DNA from: Sulfuricurvum sp.
GTDB lineage: Bacteria > Campylobacterota > Campylobacteria > Campylobacterales > Sulfurimonadaceae
DNA: 41,997 nt
Reading direction: 5' to 3'
Assembly (NCBI RefSeq): GCF_028712165.1
Contig: NZ_JAQTQR010000018.1
Span: 1-41,997 of the forward strand
The position numbers were made by a program, and so were the translations under genes. Under the pieces are notes generated by a model. The model worked only from the letters and a program-made list of their open reading frames with translations, did not search any database and had not been told where the DNA came from. Positions 25,383 through 33,322 of this stretch are shown piece after piece (the first letter of the stretch is position 1; every line of letters begins with the position of its first letter).

Positions 25383-25906
25383 TGTGTATTTCTTCTATTC
25401 GTAGAAGTGTCTGGACAAGTTTCATCACGGCGCACATTACAAATGTCCATTAAAAAAGTGTTGGCATGTTTGAAATTTTTATCTTGTTCGTAAAAAATTT
25501 GTGGTTCTTTTTCTCCATGCATCAGATTGTTCCGTAATCTAAAAATGATCCGTAACAAAGCTTCAATTTTTTCTTTTTTTGACGGTGATGCGGAAAGTAA
25601 AATTCTCTCGACCGTTTCTTTCCCATTGTTTTGTTTAAATATAAATGAATTAAAAGTCGTTGTTAAAGAAGCGTTCTCGACATAGCGATTTTTAAAATAT
25701 ATCCATGTTTTATCTAATGATGGTATAGACTCATGTTGTAAGTTCTCAGCAATACTATGTGATTGGTTGATTTGAGCATTGCATTGACAACATGCGCGTT
25801 CAAAGATATTCCATATGAGTGAAAAATGGAGAATATTTTTAATTTTTCTTCCATCGAACTCTGTATAAGTATATCGATTTTTAATCCATTGAGTTACGGT
25901 CATCAT
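25379..25906 (-). CDS. HEPN-like protein coupled to the mod operon
   Basis: The 175-residue, mainly helical protein has an RX4H motif RNNLMH (Arg125-His130) in the context FRLRNNLMHGEK. This is the signature of HEPN-fold proteins, many of which are RNases in toxin-antitoxin or defence systems. The Cys pair CCQC at 39-42 is unexplained. It occupies the place where modA would be expected and ends with an ATGA overlap onto the TOBE gene. The dispersed repeat and an MntA-HepT pair lie just upstream, so it may be part of an acquired island. Confidence 0.6.
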   Translation of the reverse strand: MMTVTQWIKNRYTYTEFDGRKIKNILHFSLIWNIFERACCQCNAQINQSHSIAENLQHESIPSLDKTWIYFKNRYVENASLTTTFNSFIFKQNNGKETVERILLSASPSKKEKIEALLRIIFRLRNNLMHGEKEPQIFYEQDKNFKHANTFLMDICNVRRDETCPDTSTNRRNTQ

Positions 25907-25935
25907 TCAATCCTTTATTTTCATACATTTTTCTT

Positions 25936-26010
25936 CGTCATCCTCGGGCTTGACCCGGGGATCCACCCCCATAAAGCAAAGCTGGATTCCCGATCAAGTC
26001 GGGAATGACG
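25936..26010. repeat. dispersed palindromic repeat element
   Basis: About 75 bases with imperfect inverted ends: the left end starts CGTCATCCTCGGGC and the right end, on the other strand, starts CGTCATTCCCGACTTG. Both arms then contain internal GC-rich stems ending in a GGAT(T)CCA segment. Elements of this kind (CGTCATTCCCG...) are common small interspersed repeats in Proteobacteria. No open reading frame is carried. Confidence 0.65.
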
Positions 26011-26027
26011 GGAAACAAATTTATTGT

Positions 26028-26450
26028 TCACCGCAAATATTCCAAATGACGATAATACGGAGAGCCTAAAAAGGTATCCAAAAGCTCTTTTGAGGGGTGT
26101 ATCAAATTTAGCATCTCTACTAAAGCATTTTTGAGGCGTATTAAATCTTTATGTATCACACTCCATAAAACATCTCCGTCTGTTCCTCGATAATCGTGAG
26201 AAATTTTATCTCGTATCCCTGCAACGCTGACCCAATCGATCTGGGTTGATATATCTTTTTTGAGATTCGGATCGATTTTTTTCGATTCTTCCCCAATCGC
26301 AATAAACAAACTAATGACACCGTTGAGCGGTTGCTGTTCATCCGCCCAAATGAATTCATCGGGTGTTTTGTATTTACCGGAGTATATCCACACTTTCTCG
26401 ATACATTCGAGCATGGTCATAATGTAGATTAGATTTTCTTCTTTATACAT
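26028..26450 (-). CDS. hepT: HepT-type HEPN toxin
   Basis: The 140-residue all-helical protein has the HepT active-site motif RX4HXY as RDKISHDY (Arg80, His85, Tyr87). HepT toxins are RNases, and their motif Tyr is inactivated by adenylylation by MntA. The gene overlaps the mntA gene by eight bases and follows it, so the two are co-translated. Confidence 0.88.
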   Translation of the reverse strand: MYKEENLIYIMTMLECIEKVWIYSGKYKTPDEFIWADEQQPLNGVISLFIAIGEESKKIDPNLKKDISTQIDWVSVAGIRDKISHDYRGTDGDVLWSVIHKDLIRLKNALVEMLNLIHPSKELLDTFLGSPYYRHLEYLR

Positions 26451-26745
26451 AGATAAAATCTTTTTGTGCGTAATGTTTGATGATCGGATTCATGTATTTG
26501 AGACTGACGAAGTCAACTTTCGGTACATGCAAATTTTGCGCTATCACATCAGAAATCCGCATAAATTCCAATCCGCTTTCGAGTTCTATGCTGCTGTCTC
26601 GCTCATAAAAAATATCAATATCGCTCTTTTCGGTTGCTTCATCGCGAGCGACGCTTCCGTAAATCCCTAAAGTTGTAATCCCATACCGGATACGAAATTC
26701 ATCTTTTTTAGAGCGGAGATAGTTTAATACGGCTTCTCGTTTCAT
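26443..26745 (-). CDS. mntA: MntA-type minimal nucleotidyltransferase antitoxin
   Basis: The 100-residue protein has the nucleotidyltransferase motif GSX10DXD (Gly30-Ser31 ... Asp42-Ile-Asp44) in the context LGIYGSVARDEATEKSDIDIFYE. MntA antitoxins transfer AMP to the HepT tyrosine. It is the first gene of the pair, preceded by AAAAGGAATTCT as ribosome site and by a TATAAT at 26784-26789. It follows the modD stop on the same strand by 51 bases. Confidence 0.88.
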   Translation of the reverse strand: MKREAVLNYLRSKKDEFRIRYGITTLGIYGSVARDEATEKSDIDIFYERDSSIELESGLEFMRISDVIAQNLHVPKVDFVSLKYMNPIIKHYAQKDFIYV

Positions 26746-26783
26746 AGAATTCCTTTTAAAGAGACGTTTTTAAAATATTTATC

Positions 26784-26789
26784 ATTATA
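26784..26789 (-). promoter_or_regulatory. -10 box of mntA-hepT
   Basis: TATAAT on the minus strand, 38 bases ahead of the mntA ATG, in the gap after modD. It suggests separate transcription of the toxin-antitoxin pair. Confidence 0.5.
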
Positions 26790-26796
26790 TCTCATT

Positions 26797-27645
26797 TTAT
26801 AGAGGCTCAATTCTCACTTTGATATCAGCTGGCTGAGCGTTATAAGGAGATGAGGTGACGATCATATCGACACCGGTTGCGGCATATTCGGCGATATTTT
26901 TGGCACTGATTCCCCCCGTAGCGATCAGGGTAATGTTCGGATAATCGGTTCGCAATATCTGTACGGCATCGGAGAGTTTGGTGAGTGGGAATTTTTCCAG
27001 TTGGAGAATATCGGCTCCGAGGCGGGCGAATTTAAGCGCTTGGGCGATGTCTTCGGCTTCCATGACGATTTTTTTCTCAGGATTCGCTTTTTTGGTTTTA
27101 TTCAGTGCTTCGGTAAAGGCTTCATCCGCCGGAAAAAAGACGCGGTGGTAATCGAAGATGAGGATACTTTCGGAGAGTCCCAGCCGGTGAGCGACACCTC
27201 CGCCGGACTCGACCGCTTTGATGGCGATTTTTTTCGTAAACGGGGTCGTTTTACGGGTTGTCGCGACGACGATATCGGGATTGATCGAACGAGCCAATAA
27301 GACCGCTTCGCGGGTGTAGGTGGCGATACCGCTGGCATAGTCGATGAGGTTCTGGACAGATTTCCAGATACGGTGGATATTTCCCGCTTCGCCACGGGCT
27401 TCGAGAAAGACGCTTTTAGGGGGGATGAGGGTACCGGATTTCACAAATCCGTCGATCTCCAAACCGTACAGTCCGCACAGACGTACCGCCTCTTCCATGC
27501 AGGAGACGACGAGAGGGCGTTCGCGGGTGGCGAAGGTGATACGGGCACGCTGGTCCGAAATGCCAAGCGATGCGGTCGTAAGATCGCCATACGGGACGTC
27601 TTCGCTTAAAAAAGCTTCGAGCTCATGGTCATTGAGGATAATCAT
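26797..27645 (-). CDS. modD: ModD, quinolinate-phosphoribosyltransferase-like molybdenum protein
   Basis: The 282-residue protein matches the ModD branch of the nicotinate/quinolinate phosphoribosyltransferase family: LSEDVPYGDLTT, VATTRKTTPFTKKIAIKAVESGG, HRLGLSESILIFDYHR, GADILQLEKFPL and IATGGISAKNIAEYAATGVDMI. ModD proteins occur with molybdate transport genes; their reaction is not established. I use the ATG at 27645, because GGGAG lies just ahead and it gives an ATGA overlap with the methyltransferase stop; an ORF extension to 27660 exists. It is the last gene of a long operon with TonB receptors and flavin monooxygenase. Confidence 0.88.
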   Translation of the reverse strand: MIILNDHELEAFLSEDVPYGDLTTASLGISDQRARITFATRERPLVVSCMEEAVRLCGLYGLEIDGFVKSGTLIPPKSVFLEARGEAGNIHRIWKSVQNLIDYASGIATYTREAVLLARSINPDIVVATTRKTTPFTKKIAIKAVESGGGVAHRLGLSESILIFDYHRVFFPADEAFTEALNKTKKANPEKKIVMEAEDIAQALKFARLGADILQLEKFPLTKLSDAVQILRTDYPNITLIATGGISAKNIAEYAATGVDMIVTSSPYNAQPADIKVRIEPL

Positions 27646-28436
27646 GCGTTTGTCTCCCATCCGATAAATGCCCAGTTGACGGCCCGCGGCGGGCGGTTTT
27701 GTCCGACAATCACTTCACGGTAATATTGGCGTGCTTTGCTCTGTTGTTCTTCGGTTAGCTCGTGTACGCTCCAGATCAGTGACTCGACAAACTCATCTTC
27801 AGTGCTGCTTCGGACACTTCCCCGTCCTGTTTCGATGTAGTCGACGCGGGGGAGGTAGCCTTGTGAATAGAGGAGGATAGGGATATACCAGTAGTCAGGT
27901 TTTGTTTTGACCTTTTTGCCGATGGTGTCGAGGATGTTCATATCGACGAAACTTCCGCCGACTTTGTAGGTAAGGTAACAAGCTTTACGTGCATGAGCAG
28001 ACATTTTTGCTAATGCAACATCGACGTCCGAGACCTCCATCGATCGGGAAGCAACGACGATATCAATCTGCGGCAAGTGGCTCCAGTCATCCTCCCAACC
28101 GATATGATATGTTTTAATATTAGTCACCCCTTCGCGCGCGGCGTAGGCTTTCAGCTCTTCGAGCATTTGGGCGGAGAAGTCGATCGCAATGACTTCTTTG
28201 ACTTTTTTGGCCAAAGGGATGGCGAGGGTTCCAGGTCCGCAACCGATATCGAGAACGACTTCGTCTCCGCTAATGTTCATGCGGGAAATAAAGTCGTTGA
28301 CATACGGGCTATTGATGACGGAAGCCGCCATATCGGCAGATTTTTCGTCCCAGTCACTGCTGGTTTTGCCTTTGAAGTCGGTGGTGGCTTTGTGCTCACG
28401 GTACATTGCCGCAAAATCGATCGGTTGTAGAAACAT
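27642..28436 (-). CDS. class I SAM-dependent methyltransferase (copy 1, next to modD)
   Basis: The 264-residue protein has the SAM-binding motif I VLDIGCGPGTLAIPLA (about 60-75), an acidic loop at the end of beta-2 (AIDFSAQM) and motif IV around IDIVVASRSMEV. The C-terminal 90 residues are family-specific. The substrate is unknown. AGGAGATACA precedes the ATG, and the stop overlaps the modD start by four bases, so it works with ModD. It is unlike the methyltransferase at 31633-32250 except in the core fold. Confidence 0.85.
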   Translation of the reverse strand: MFLQPIDFAAMYREHKATTDFKGKTSSDWDEKSADMAASVINSPYVNDFISRMNISGDEVVLDIGCGPGTLAIPLAKKVKEVIAIDFSAQMLEELKAYAAREGVTNIKTYHIGWEDDWSHLPQIDIVVASRSMEVSDVDVALAKMSAHARKACYLTYKVGGSFVDMNILDTIGKKVKTKPDYWYIPILLYSQGYLPRVDYIETGRGSVRSSTEDEFVESLIWSVHELTEEQQSKARQYYREVIVGQNRPPRAVNWAFIGWETNA

Positions 28437-28457
28437 TGTATCTCCTAAGATATTACC

Positions 28458-28463
28458 ATTATA
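28458..28463 (-). promoter_or_regulatory. possible internal -10 box for methyltransferase-modD
   Basis: TATAAT on the minus strand, 21 bases before the methyltransferase ATG and just after the 24-base palindrome. It may allow separate expression of the last two genes. Confidence 0.4.
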
Positions 28464-28470
28464 CTGAAAT

Positions 28471-28494
28471 CTGCGGGAGATGCATCTCCCGCAG
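28471..28494. other. perfect 24-base palindrome between TonB receptor and methyltransferase
   Basis: CTGCGGGAGATG and its exact reverse complement CATCTCCCGCAG abut with no spacer. As RNA it gives a strong GC hairpin, but no T-run follows on either strand (ATTTC on the minus strand). It could be a weak terminator or attenuator after the receptor gene, or an operator in the -35 region of the internal promoter. Confidence 0.5.
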
Positions 28495-28519
28495 TGTTGA
28501 AAAAATGCTCTTTTGATGT

Positions 28520-30598
28520 TTAAAATGTGTATCGGATATTGCCGAAAACGACGCGTCCGGCTTCAGGATACCCATAGCTGTAATAGTAATTGCGATCCAG
28601 TACATTGTTGATGCCTAAATCAAAGGTGAAATTTTTGTTTGCACGCAATGATGCTTTTGTATTCCATACTGAGACGCAGCCGGTCGTGCCATAGGTATTT
28701 TTTGTATTCGGTGCTGTTCCGGTCGTACCGATAGCAGCGTAACGTTCTGAGTCATATTCGTAGGTATTGAACCATGTTAAATTCTCAATAGGGGTATAGG
28801 CTGCTGTCACAATGAATTTGTTTTTTGGAACATCGACAATTTTCTGACTCTCATCGACTTCATTCGTCATATTCAGATAGGTATAGCTTCCCTCAAATGA
28901 GAGCGATTCCAAGGGTGCATAGACACCGGAGATTTCGAACCCTTTTTGGGTCACTTTTCCTACGTTTTGGAGTTGCTGCTGCTGTGTGTAGGTCGAACCG
29001 CTTTTGTACCATAAAGGGATGTATGCGCTTTGGATGTAATCGGATATATCGGCATAAAATACGGCTCCCGTGATCGATGCCGTACCGAATGATTTTGTTC
29101 CGCCGATTTCGTAATTGAGTGTTTTTTCGGCATTTAACTCAGGGTTCGGGACATACGTATTAAATTTAAACGAATAGCGGTCTTTGATCGATGGAATACG
29201 GCTTTTTCCGGATATCCCGCCATAGTATGAGAGGGTGCTGTCTATGGTGCCGCTGAGTTTGATCATAGGGTTAAATGAGGATGTATCGCCGTGGGCAAAC
29301 TCTTTATCCGTTGTGTATCCGGTTGTCGTATTCTGGCTGGTACCTGCAGCATCGTTATAATAGTTGGTGTTGGGTTTTCCGTATTGGGTATTTTGGGCGG
29401 TATCGATTTTTTCTTTATCGTAGCTCGCTCCGAACGTGAGTTTGAGAGCATCCGAAAAGATGTGGGTATCTTCTATCCCTAATGAGCTGATGGCATCTTT
29501 CATCTCATAGACGGCTGTTTGATTTTGTCCCCCTTCTTGATGGTCGTCTATTTTATAGTGGAGTGCCATTTTAAGGGTATTGGCGGAGGAGAGTTTCACA
29601 CCGGTTTCGACGGAGGCTCCTTTGGTGTATTCGTCATACCAGCTCGGGTTGCCGACACCGCCGTATGCGTAGGTGTCATAGAGGCCGTTATTGGTGTAGA
29701 TGGCAAGAGAGTTTTGGAATTTGTCGTAAAAGACGCGGCTTTTAAGATACCAGTTTCCAAAATCCGTTTTGGAAAGAAAGTAGAGGCTTTGTTTGTCCCA
29801 ATAGCGCCATTGCCAAAAACCGCGGCCTGATAAATTTATCGCTTCATCCGGCGGGACACCTTTGTCGGAATTTTGGCGGATATAGTTGATGGCGTATTCA
29901 TCGGTGGAGTTTGGAGTATAGCCCGCTTTTAGATTGAGTTTTGCATCCGAGGCATAGGCGTTATTGCGATCACCGCCATCTTCGTTAATGGCTCTTTTAA
30001 CGGTAAAATCATCGGAAAGGGGATAAGTATCACGCTGCGTTTTAGAAGCTGATGCCTGAACGTAATAGCTCCCTTGATTGCTTCCTAAATTGATGTATTC
30101 GGTTCGTCCGTTTCCGCTGAAAAATCCTGCTCCCATATCTCCTTCGAAGGATTTGCTCGGTTTTTTGGTAACGAGATTGATCGCACCGGCAAAAGTGTTG
30201 GCTCCGAGAAGCGGAGATGTGAGACCTTTGGATACTTCGATTTCAGAGAGGTCAAACGTTGTGAAGCGGGAAAAATCGACGTAACCGTCATACGGCACAG
30301 CGATAGGAATACCGTCGATAAAGAGCGGTGCATGTTTAACGTCGAATCCGCGGATCATAATCATCTGCTCATTACGGGCACCGAAGTTTTGGATCGTAGC
30401 ACCCGGCAAAAGGTTGATGGCTTCGACAATCGTTTTTCGTTCATAATCTTGGATTTGTTGTGCATCGATCACCGTAATGGTCGCATCGGATGAATCCGAT
30501 GTATCGGTTACATCAACTTTCCCCAGTTCAAAAACGCTCTCAGCGCTATAGAGGGCCGATACGGCTGCAAGTGATAGTATGAGTAGTTGTTTCTTCAT
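28520..30598 (-). CDS. TonB-dependent outer-membrane receptor (receptor 1)
   Basis: The 692-residue protein has a signal peptide (about 19 residues), a plug domain (about 35-160; AINLLPGATIQNFG, MIRGFDVKHAPLFIDGIP, SEIEVSKGLTSPLLGANTFAGAINLVTKKP), then a beta-barrel ending in the outer-membrane signature NIRYTF. Such receptors import metal chelates or cobalamin using TonB energy. It starts 14 bases after the flavin monooxygenase gene with an AAGGA ribosome site and is followed by methyltransferase-modD. Its barrel is not obviously closer to receptors 2-4 than to unrelated receptors. Confidence 0.92.
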   Translation of the reverse strand: MKKQLLILSLAAVSALYSAESVFELGKVDVTDTSDSSDATITVIDAQQIQDYERKTIVEAINLLPGATIQNFGARNEQMIMIRGFDVKHAPLFIDGIPIAVPYDGYVDFSRFTTFDLSEIEVSKGLTSPLLGANTFAGAINLVTKKPSKSFEGDMGAGFFSGNGRTEYINLGSNQGSYYVQASASKTQRDTYPLSDDFTVKRAINEDGGDRNNAYASDAKLNLKAGYTPNSTDEYAINYIRQNSDKGVPPDEAINLSGRGFWQWRYWDKQSLYFLSKTDFGNWYLKSRVFYDKFQNSLAIYTNNGLYDTYAYGGVGNPSWYDEYTKGASVETGVKLSSANTLKMALHYKIDDHQEGGQNQTAVYEMKDAISSLGIEDTHIFSDALKLTFGASYDKEKIDTAQNTQYGKPNTNYYNDAAGTSQNTTTGYTTDKEFAHGDTSSFNPMIKLSGTIDSTLSYYGGISGKSRIPSIKDRYSFKFNTYVPNPELNAEKTLNYEIGGTKSFGTASITGAVFYADISDYIQSAYIPLWYKSGSTYTQQQQLQNVGKVTQKGFEISGVYAPLESLSFEGSYTYLNMTNEVDESQKIVDVPKNKFIVTAAYTPIENLTWFNTYEYDSERYAAIGTTGTAPNTKNTYGTTGCVSVWNTKASLRANKNFTFDLGINNVLDRNYYYSYGYPEAGRVVFGNIRYTF

Positions 30599-30612
30599 TT
30601 TTTTTCCTTGAG

Positions 30613-31620
30613 TTAAATATGGGGTCTGATGTCAGCGTTGAAAACACTCAGCATAAGGCGATTTTGATTTGCATCGGAAGATGAAGGTTTTAGGACGAGA
30701 TGGATGTTATTAAGCTTGCTTTGGATGGTTTTAATGGTTGCGATACACTCATCTGGCGTTCCGAGGATAGCGCTGTCAAAAAACTTTTGTCCGTCGAAAA
30801 AGGCTTCACGCTCTAATAAAATCGCATCGTATTTTTCTTGATCGTATATAGGCTGCGGGATTTGGGCAGAGACCGCGCGCATCGATTTGACGAAATGATC
30901 GACTGCCGGTCTGGCTATTGAGTATGCTTCATCATAAGATTCAGCGACGCAAAAGACCCGCATGAGGACAATCTCAGGGTCAATTTTCGCGATGGAACGA
31001 TAGAGATTTTGCGCTTCGACACACTCTGCGATACTTGCCCCCTGTGACATAAGCAATCCATAACCGTGTCGGGCGGCAAAACGGATCGTATCGGGATTGG
31101 CAAAGGTAGCGACGAAAAAGGGGATACGCTTTTGGAAGGGTTTAGGTTGGAGGTTGACATTCTCAAAAGAGGCAAATGCACCGCTGTACGTGGAATTATT
31201 GGTGTGCAAAAGCTCATCGACTGCTTCAGTTGTCTCAAACATCGCATTGCGGAGATTATCGGGATCACGGGTGAAATGTTTCGTGTCCGGAGCGAATCCT
31301 CCTTTGGCAAATCCGGCATTGATCCGTCCGCCTGAGAGGTTATCGAGAACGGCGATACTCTCTGCCAGACGCACCGGATGATAAAATGGGGCGAGGAATC
31401 CTGCCGTACCGAGGCGAATGCATCCGGTACGTGCAGCCGCATACCCGATCATAGCTGCGGGATCGGGGATGACGCTAAAGCCGTTAAAATGGTGTTCTCC
31501 AAACCAGGCTTCGTCAAAGCCGAGTTGATCCGCCAGTTCGACCAGACGAAGCTGTTCCATGATACTTTCTTGGACGCTTCCTTGAAAATGTTCGGTAAGA
31601 CAAAAAAGACCTATCTTCAT
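30613..31620 (-). CDS. luciferase-like flavin monooxygenase (LLM copy 1)
   Basis: The 335-residue protein has the bacterial-luciferase TIM-barrel pattern: ELADQLGFDEAWFGEHHF, IRLGTAGFLAPFYHPVRLAESIAVLDNLSGGRINAGFAKGG split over two strands, and QPKPFQKRIPFFVATF. LLM enzymes use FMNH2 and O2; the family includes NtaA-type monooxygenases that break metal-chelating amino-polycarboxylates. No signal peptide is present, so it acts in the cytosol. It lies 12 bases after the methyltransferase gene and 14 before receptor 1. A role in opening an imported chelator is a hypothesis from context. Confidence 0.88.
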   Translation of the reverse strand: MKIGLFCLTEHFQGSVQESIMEQLRLVELADQLGFDEAWFGEHHFNGFSVIPDPAAMIGYAAARTGCIRLGTAGFLAPFYHPVRLAESIAVLDNLSGGRINAGFAKGGFAPDTKHFTRDPDNLRNAMFETTEAVDELLHTNNSTYSGAFASFENVNLQPKPFQKRIPFFVATFANPDTIRFAARHGYGLLMSQGASIAECVEAQNLYRSIAKIDPEIVLMRVFCVAESYDEAYSIARPAVDHFVKSMRAVSAQIPQPIYDQEKYDAILLEREAFFDGQKFFDSAILGTPDECIATIKTIQSKLNNIHLVLKPSSSDANQNRLMLSVFNADIRPHI

Positions 31621-31632
31621 AACTACCGCTCC

Positions 31633-32250
31633 TTATTTGGTTATAACAGCCCAAAAGCCGCTTTCATCGTCTATAATATTAAAATGAGCCGGTCTGAGTG
31701 AAGCTAGAATACCCGGGAGTGCATCACGTTCCGGTTTGATTCGATCTTTGAACGAGTTTCGCCAGTCGGGATTCTTTTCACTCATCGTTTGGACGATGCT
31801 ATCACGCAGCTTGGCATTGCCGAAACCGCCGCCGACGTATGCCATTCCTCCGGGTTTTAGAACACGAATGATTTCACTGTAGGCTTTGTGCCAATCTTCC
31901 CAAAACGGCGATGATCCTCGACTGATAACAAGATGGACATCTTCGTCAATCAACGGGATAGCGTGAATGTCTCCCCTAATAAAAGCACTGCGATCTTGCA
32001 GATTATGTGCAGCAGCATATCCGGATGCCAGATTGAGCATCTCCTCAGACTGGTCGAAAAAGCTGATATGCAAATCGGTGATATTGGCTAGAGCGATCCC
32101 AAGAGCACCCGTACCGCATCCTACGTCGAGACATCGACCGGAGGTAATAGCAGTTTTATCTACGATTTGTTCAGCGATCACGGGATAGATCGGAGCAAAT
32201 ACATTGCGGACGATTTGATCAAAACTTTGCGGATTGGTTGAATTTTTCAT
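31633..32250 (-). CDS. class I SAM-dependent methyltransferase (copy 2)
   Basis: The 205-residue protein has SAM motif I CLDVGCGTGALGIALA (about 39-54), the acidic SFFDQSEEML after beta-2 and the post-motif region IIRVLKPGGMAYVGGG, typical of Methyltransf_11/25. The substrate is unknown. Its ATG overlaps the stop of substrate-binding protein 1 by four bases (ATGA), and the LLM gene follows after 12 bases. It is shorter than the methyltransferase next to modD and not closely related. Confidence 0.87.
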   Translation of the reverse strand: MKNSTNPQSFDQIVRNVFAPIYPVIAEQIVDKTAITSGRCLDVGCGTGALGIALANITDLHISFFDQSEEMLNLASGYAAAHNLQDRSAFIRGDIHAIPLIDEDVHLVISRGSSPFWEDWHKAYSEIIRVLKPGGMAYVGGGFGNAKLRDSIVQTMSEKNPDWRNSFKDRIKPERDALPGILASLRPAHFNIIDDESGFWAVITK

Positions 32251-33320
32251 GATTTTGGTGTTGCTCCGTCAATTTTTTTCTTGTATTCGATCGTCGGATG
32301 AAGCACTTCTTGGAGCTGTGCATCGGTGAGATTGACATTCATAAACAGACGATAGAACTCTTTGGTCTCTTTTTTGATATCGATTTTGGTCTCTTTCGGA
32401 TAGAGGGCATTCATCAGCCATTTCAGACCCATAATCCGCATAAACGACGGCGGACGGTCAAACCAGTTGAAGGGAGCTTTGGGAATCAGATAAACACGGT
32501 GATTTTTGATCGCATTGATATTGCCCCAAATCGGGAGGGTGTTAATCTTGTCATAAAACATTTTCTCTTGGACGATCATGACATCAGGGTTATACGCTAA
32601 AACGGTCTCCATAGACATCTTTTCAAATCCTTTGTGGTTGGAGGTATGGCATCGGTGAACATCCACATCTCCGGCGAGTTTGAGAAGTTGAACGTGGATT
32701 GAGTCGTCACACTCGGTGCTAAGACCGTCCAGACCTTCGGCATAATAGACTTTCGGACGTTTTTCGACGGGCACTTTTGCGACTACATTCCGAACATCAG
32801 TAAATGTTTTTTCGGTATAGGCGGCGAGTTTGTTTCCCCGTTCTTCTTTGTTGAGTGCTTTACCTAAGAATTTAAAGATATTGGTATAGTCCTCGATACT
32901 CTCATCGACGGCATACACAAAAGGGGCATTGAGGATTTTCAGCTTTTCAGCCTCTTTTTGGTTGAACTCATTGGTATGCTGCCACATCAAGATCAAATCC
33001 GGTTTAGCCGCCAGAAGGATTTCGAGATTGGCACTTTGTCCGGCTCCGAAAACTCTCCCGATGGTGGGAAGCGTTTTCATGCTGGGATGCAGATAAGGGA
33101 GATTCTCTTCATCGATATTGAAAATCCATCCTGTCAGCAGTGTCGGATCCATCGCATAGAGGGCATACGAACCGTACGGTGAGGGAGCATAAACTTTTTT
33201 AGGGTTTTCAGGGACGTCGACTTTGCGCCCCAACATATCGGTAACTTCACGCGCAGAGGCTTCAAATCCGAGGGAAACGCTCAAAAGAGCTGCCAATAAT
33301 AATGTTTTCATCTCTCTCAT
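32247..33320 (-). CDS. periplasmic metal-chelate substrate-binding protein (SBP 1)
   Basis: The product has a signal peptide and the class III two-lobe fold of FecB/BtuF-type proteins: REVTDMLGRKVDVP, ANLEILLAAKPDLILMW, MSMETVLAYNPDVMIVQ and NWFDRPPSFMRIMGLKWL. It ends in a KKETKEFYRLFMNVNLTD segment shared with SBP 2 and SBP 3. The start is uncertain: the frame extends to a TTG at 33326 overlapping receptor 2, but the ATG at 33320 (357 residues) has GGA upstream at a usable distance. No ABC permease or ATPase is adjacent. Candidate ligand-site Cys/His are in STECDDSIH and HRCHTSNH. Confidence 0.88.
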   Translation of the reverse strand: MREMKTLLLAALLSVSLGFEASAREVTDMLGRKVDVPENPKKVYAPSPYGSYALYAMDPTLLTGWIFNIDEENLPYLHPSMKTLPTIGRVFGAGQSANLEILLAAKPDLILMWQHTNEFNQKEAEKLKILNAPFVYAVDESIEDYTNIFKFLGKALNKEERGNKLAAYTEKTFTDVRNVVAKVPVEKRPKVYYAEGLDGLSTECDDSIHVQLLKLAGDVDVHRCHTSNHKGFEKMSMETVLAYNPDVMIVQEKMFYDKINTLPIWGNINAIKNHRVYLIPKAPFNWFDRPPSFMRIMGLKWLMNALYPKETKIDIKKETKEFYRLFMNVNLTDAQLQEVLHPTIEYKKKIDGATPKS

Positions 33321-33322
33321 GT

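Noticed and set aside
26781-26805. GATATAATGA on the minus strand ahead of mntA, identical to one arm of the operator at 19675-19700
   Set aside because: The partner arm does not align at the six-base spacing, and the segment is better explained as the mntA -10 box.
29519-29830. Plus-strand open frames within the TonB receptor genes
   Set aside because: They mirror conserved receptor coding sequence and show no family match or start signals.
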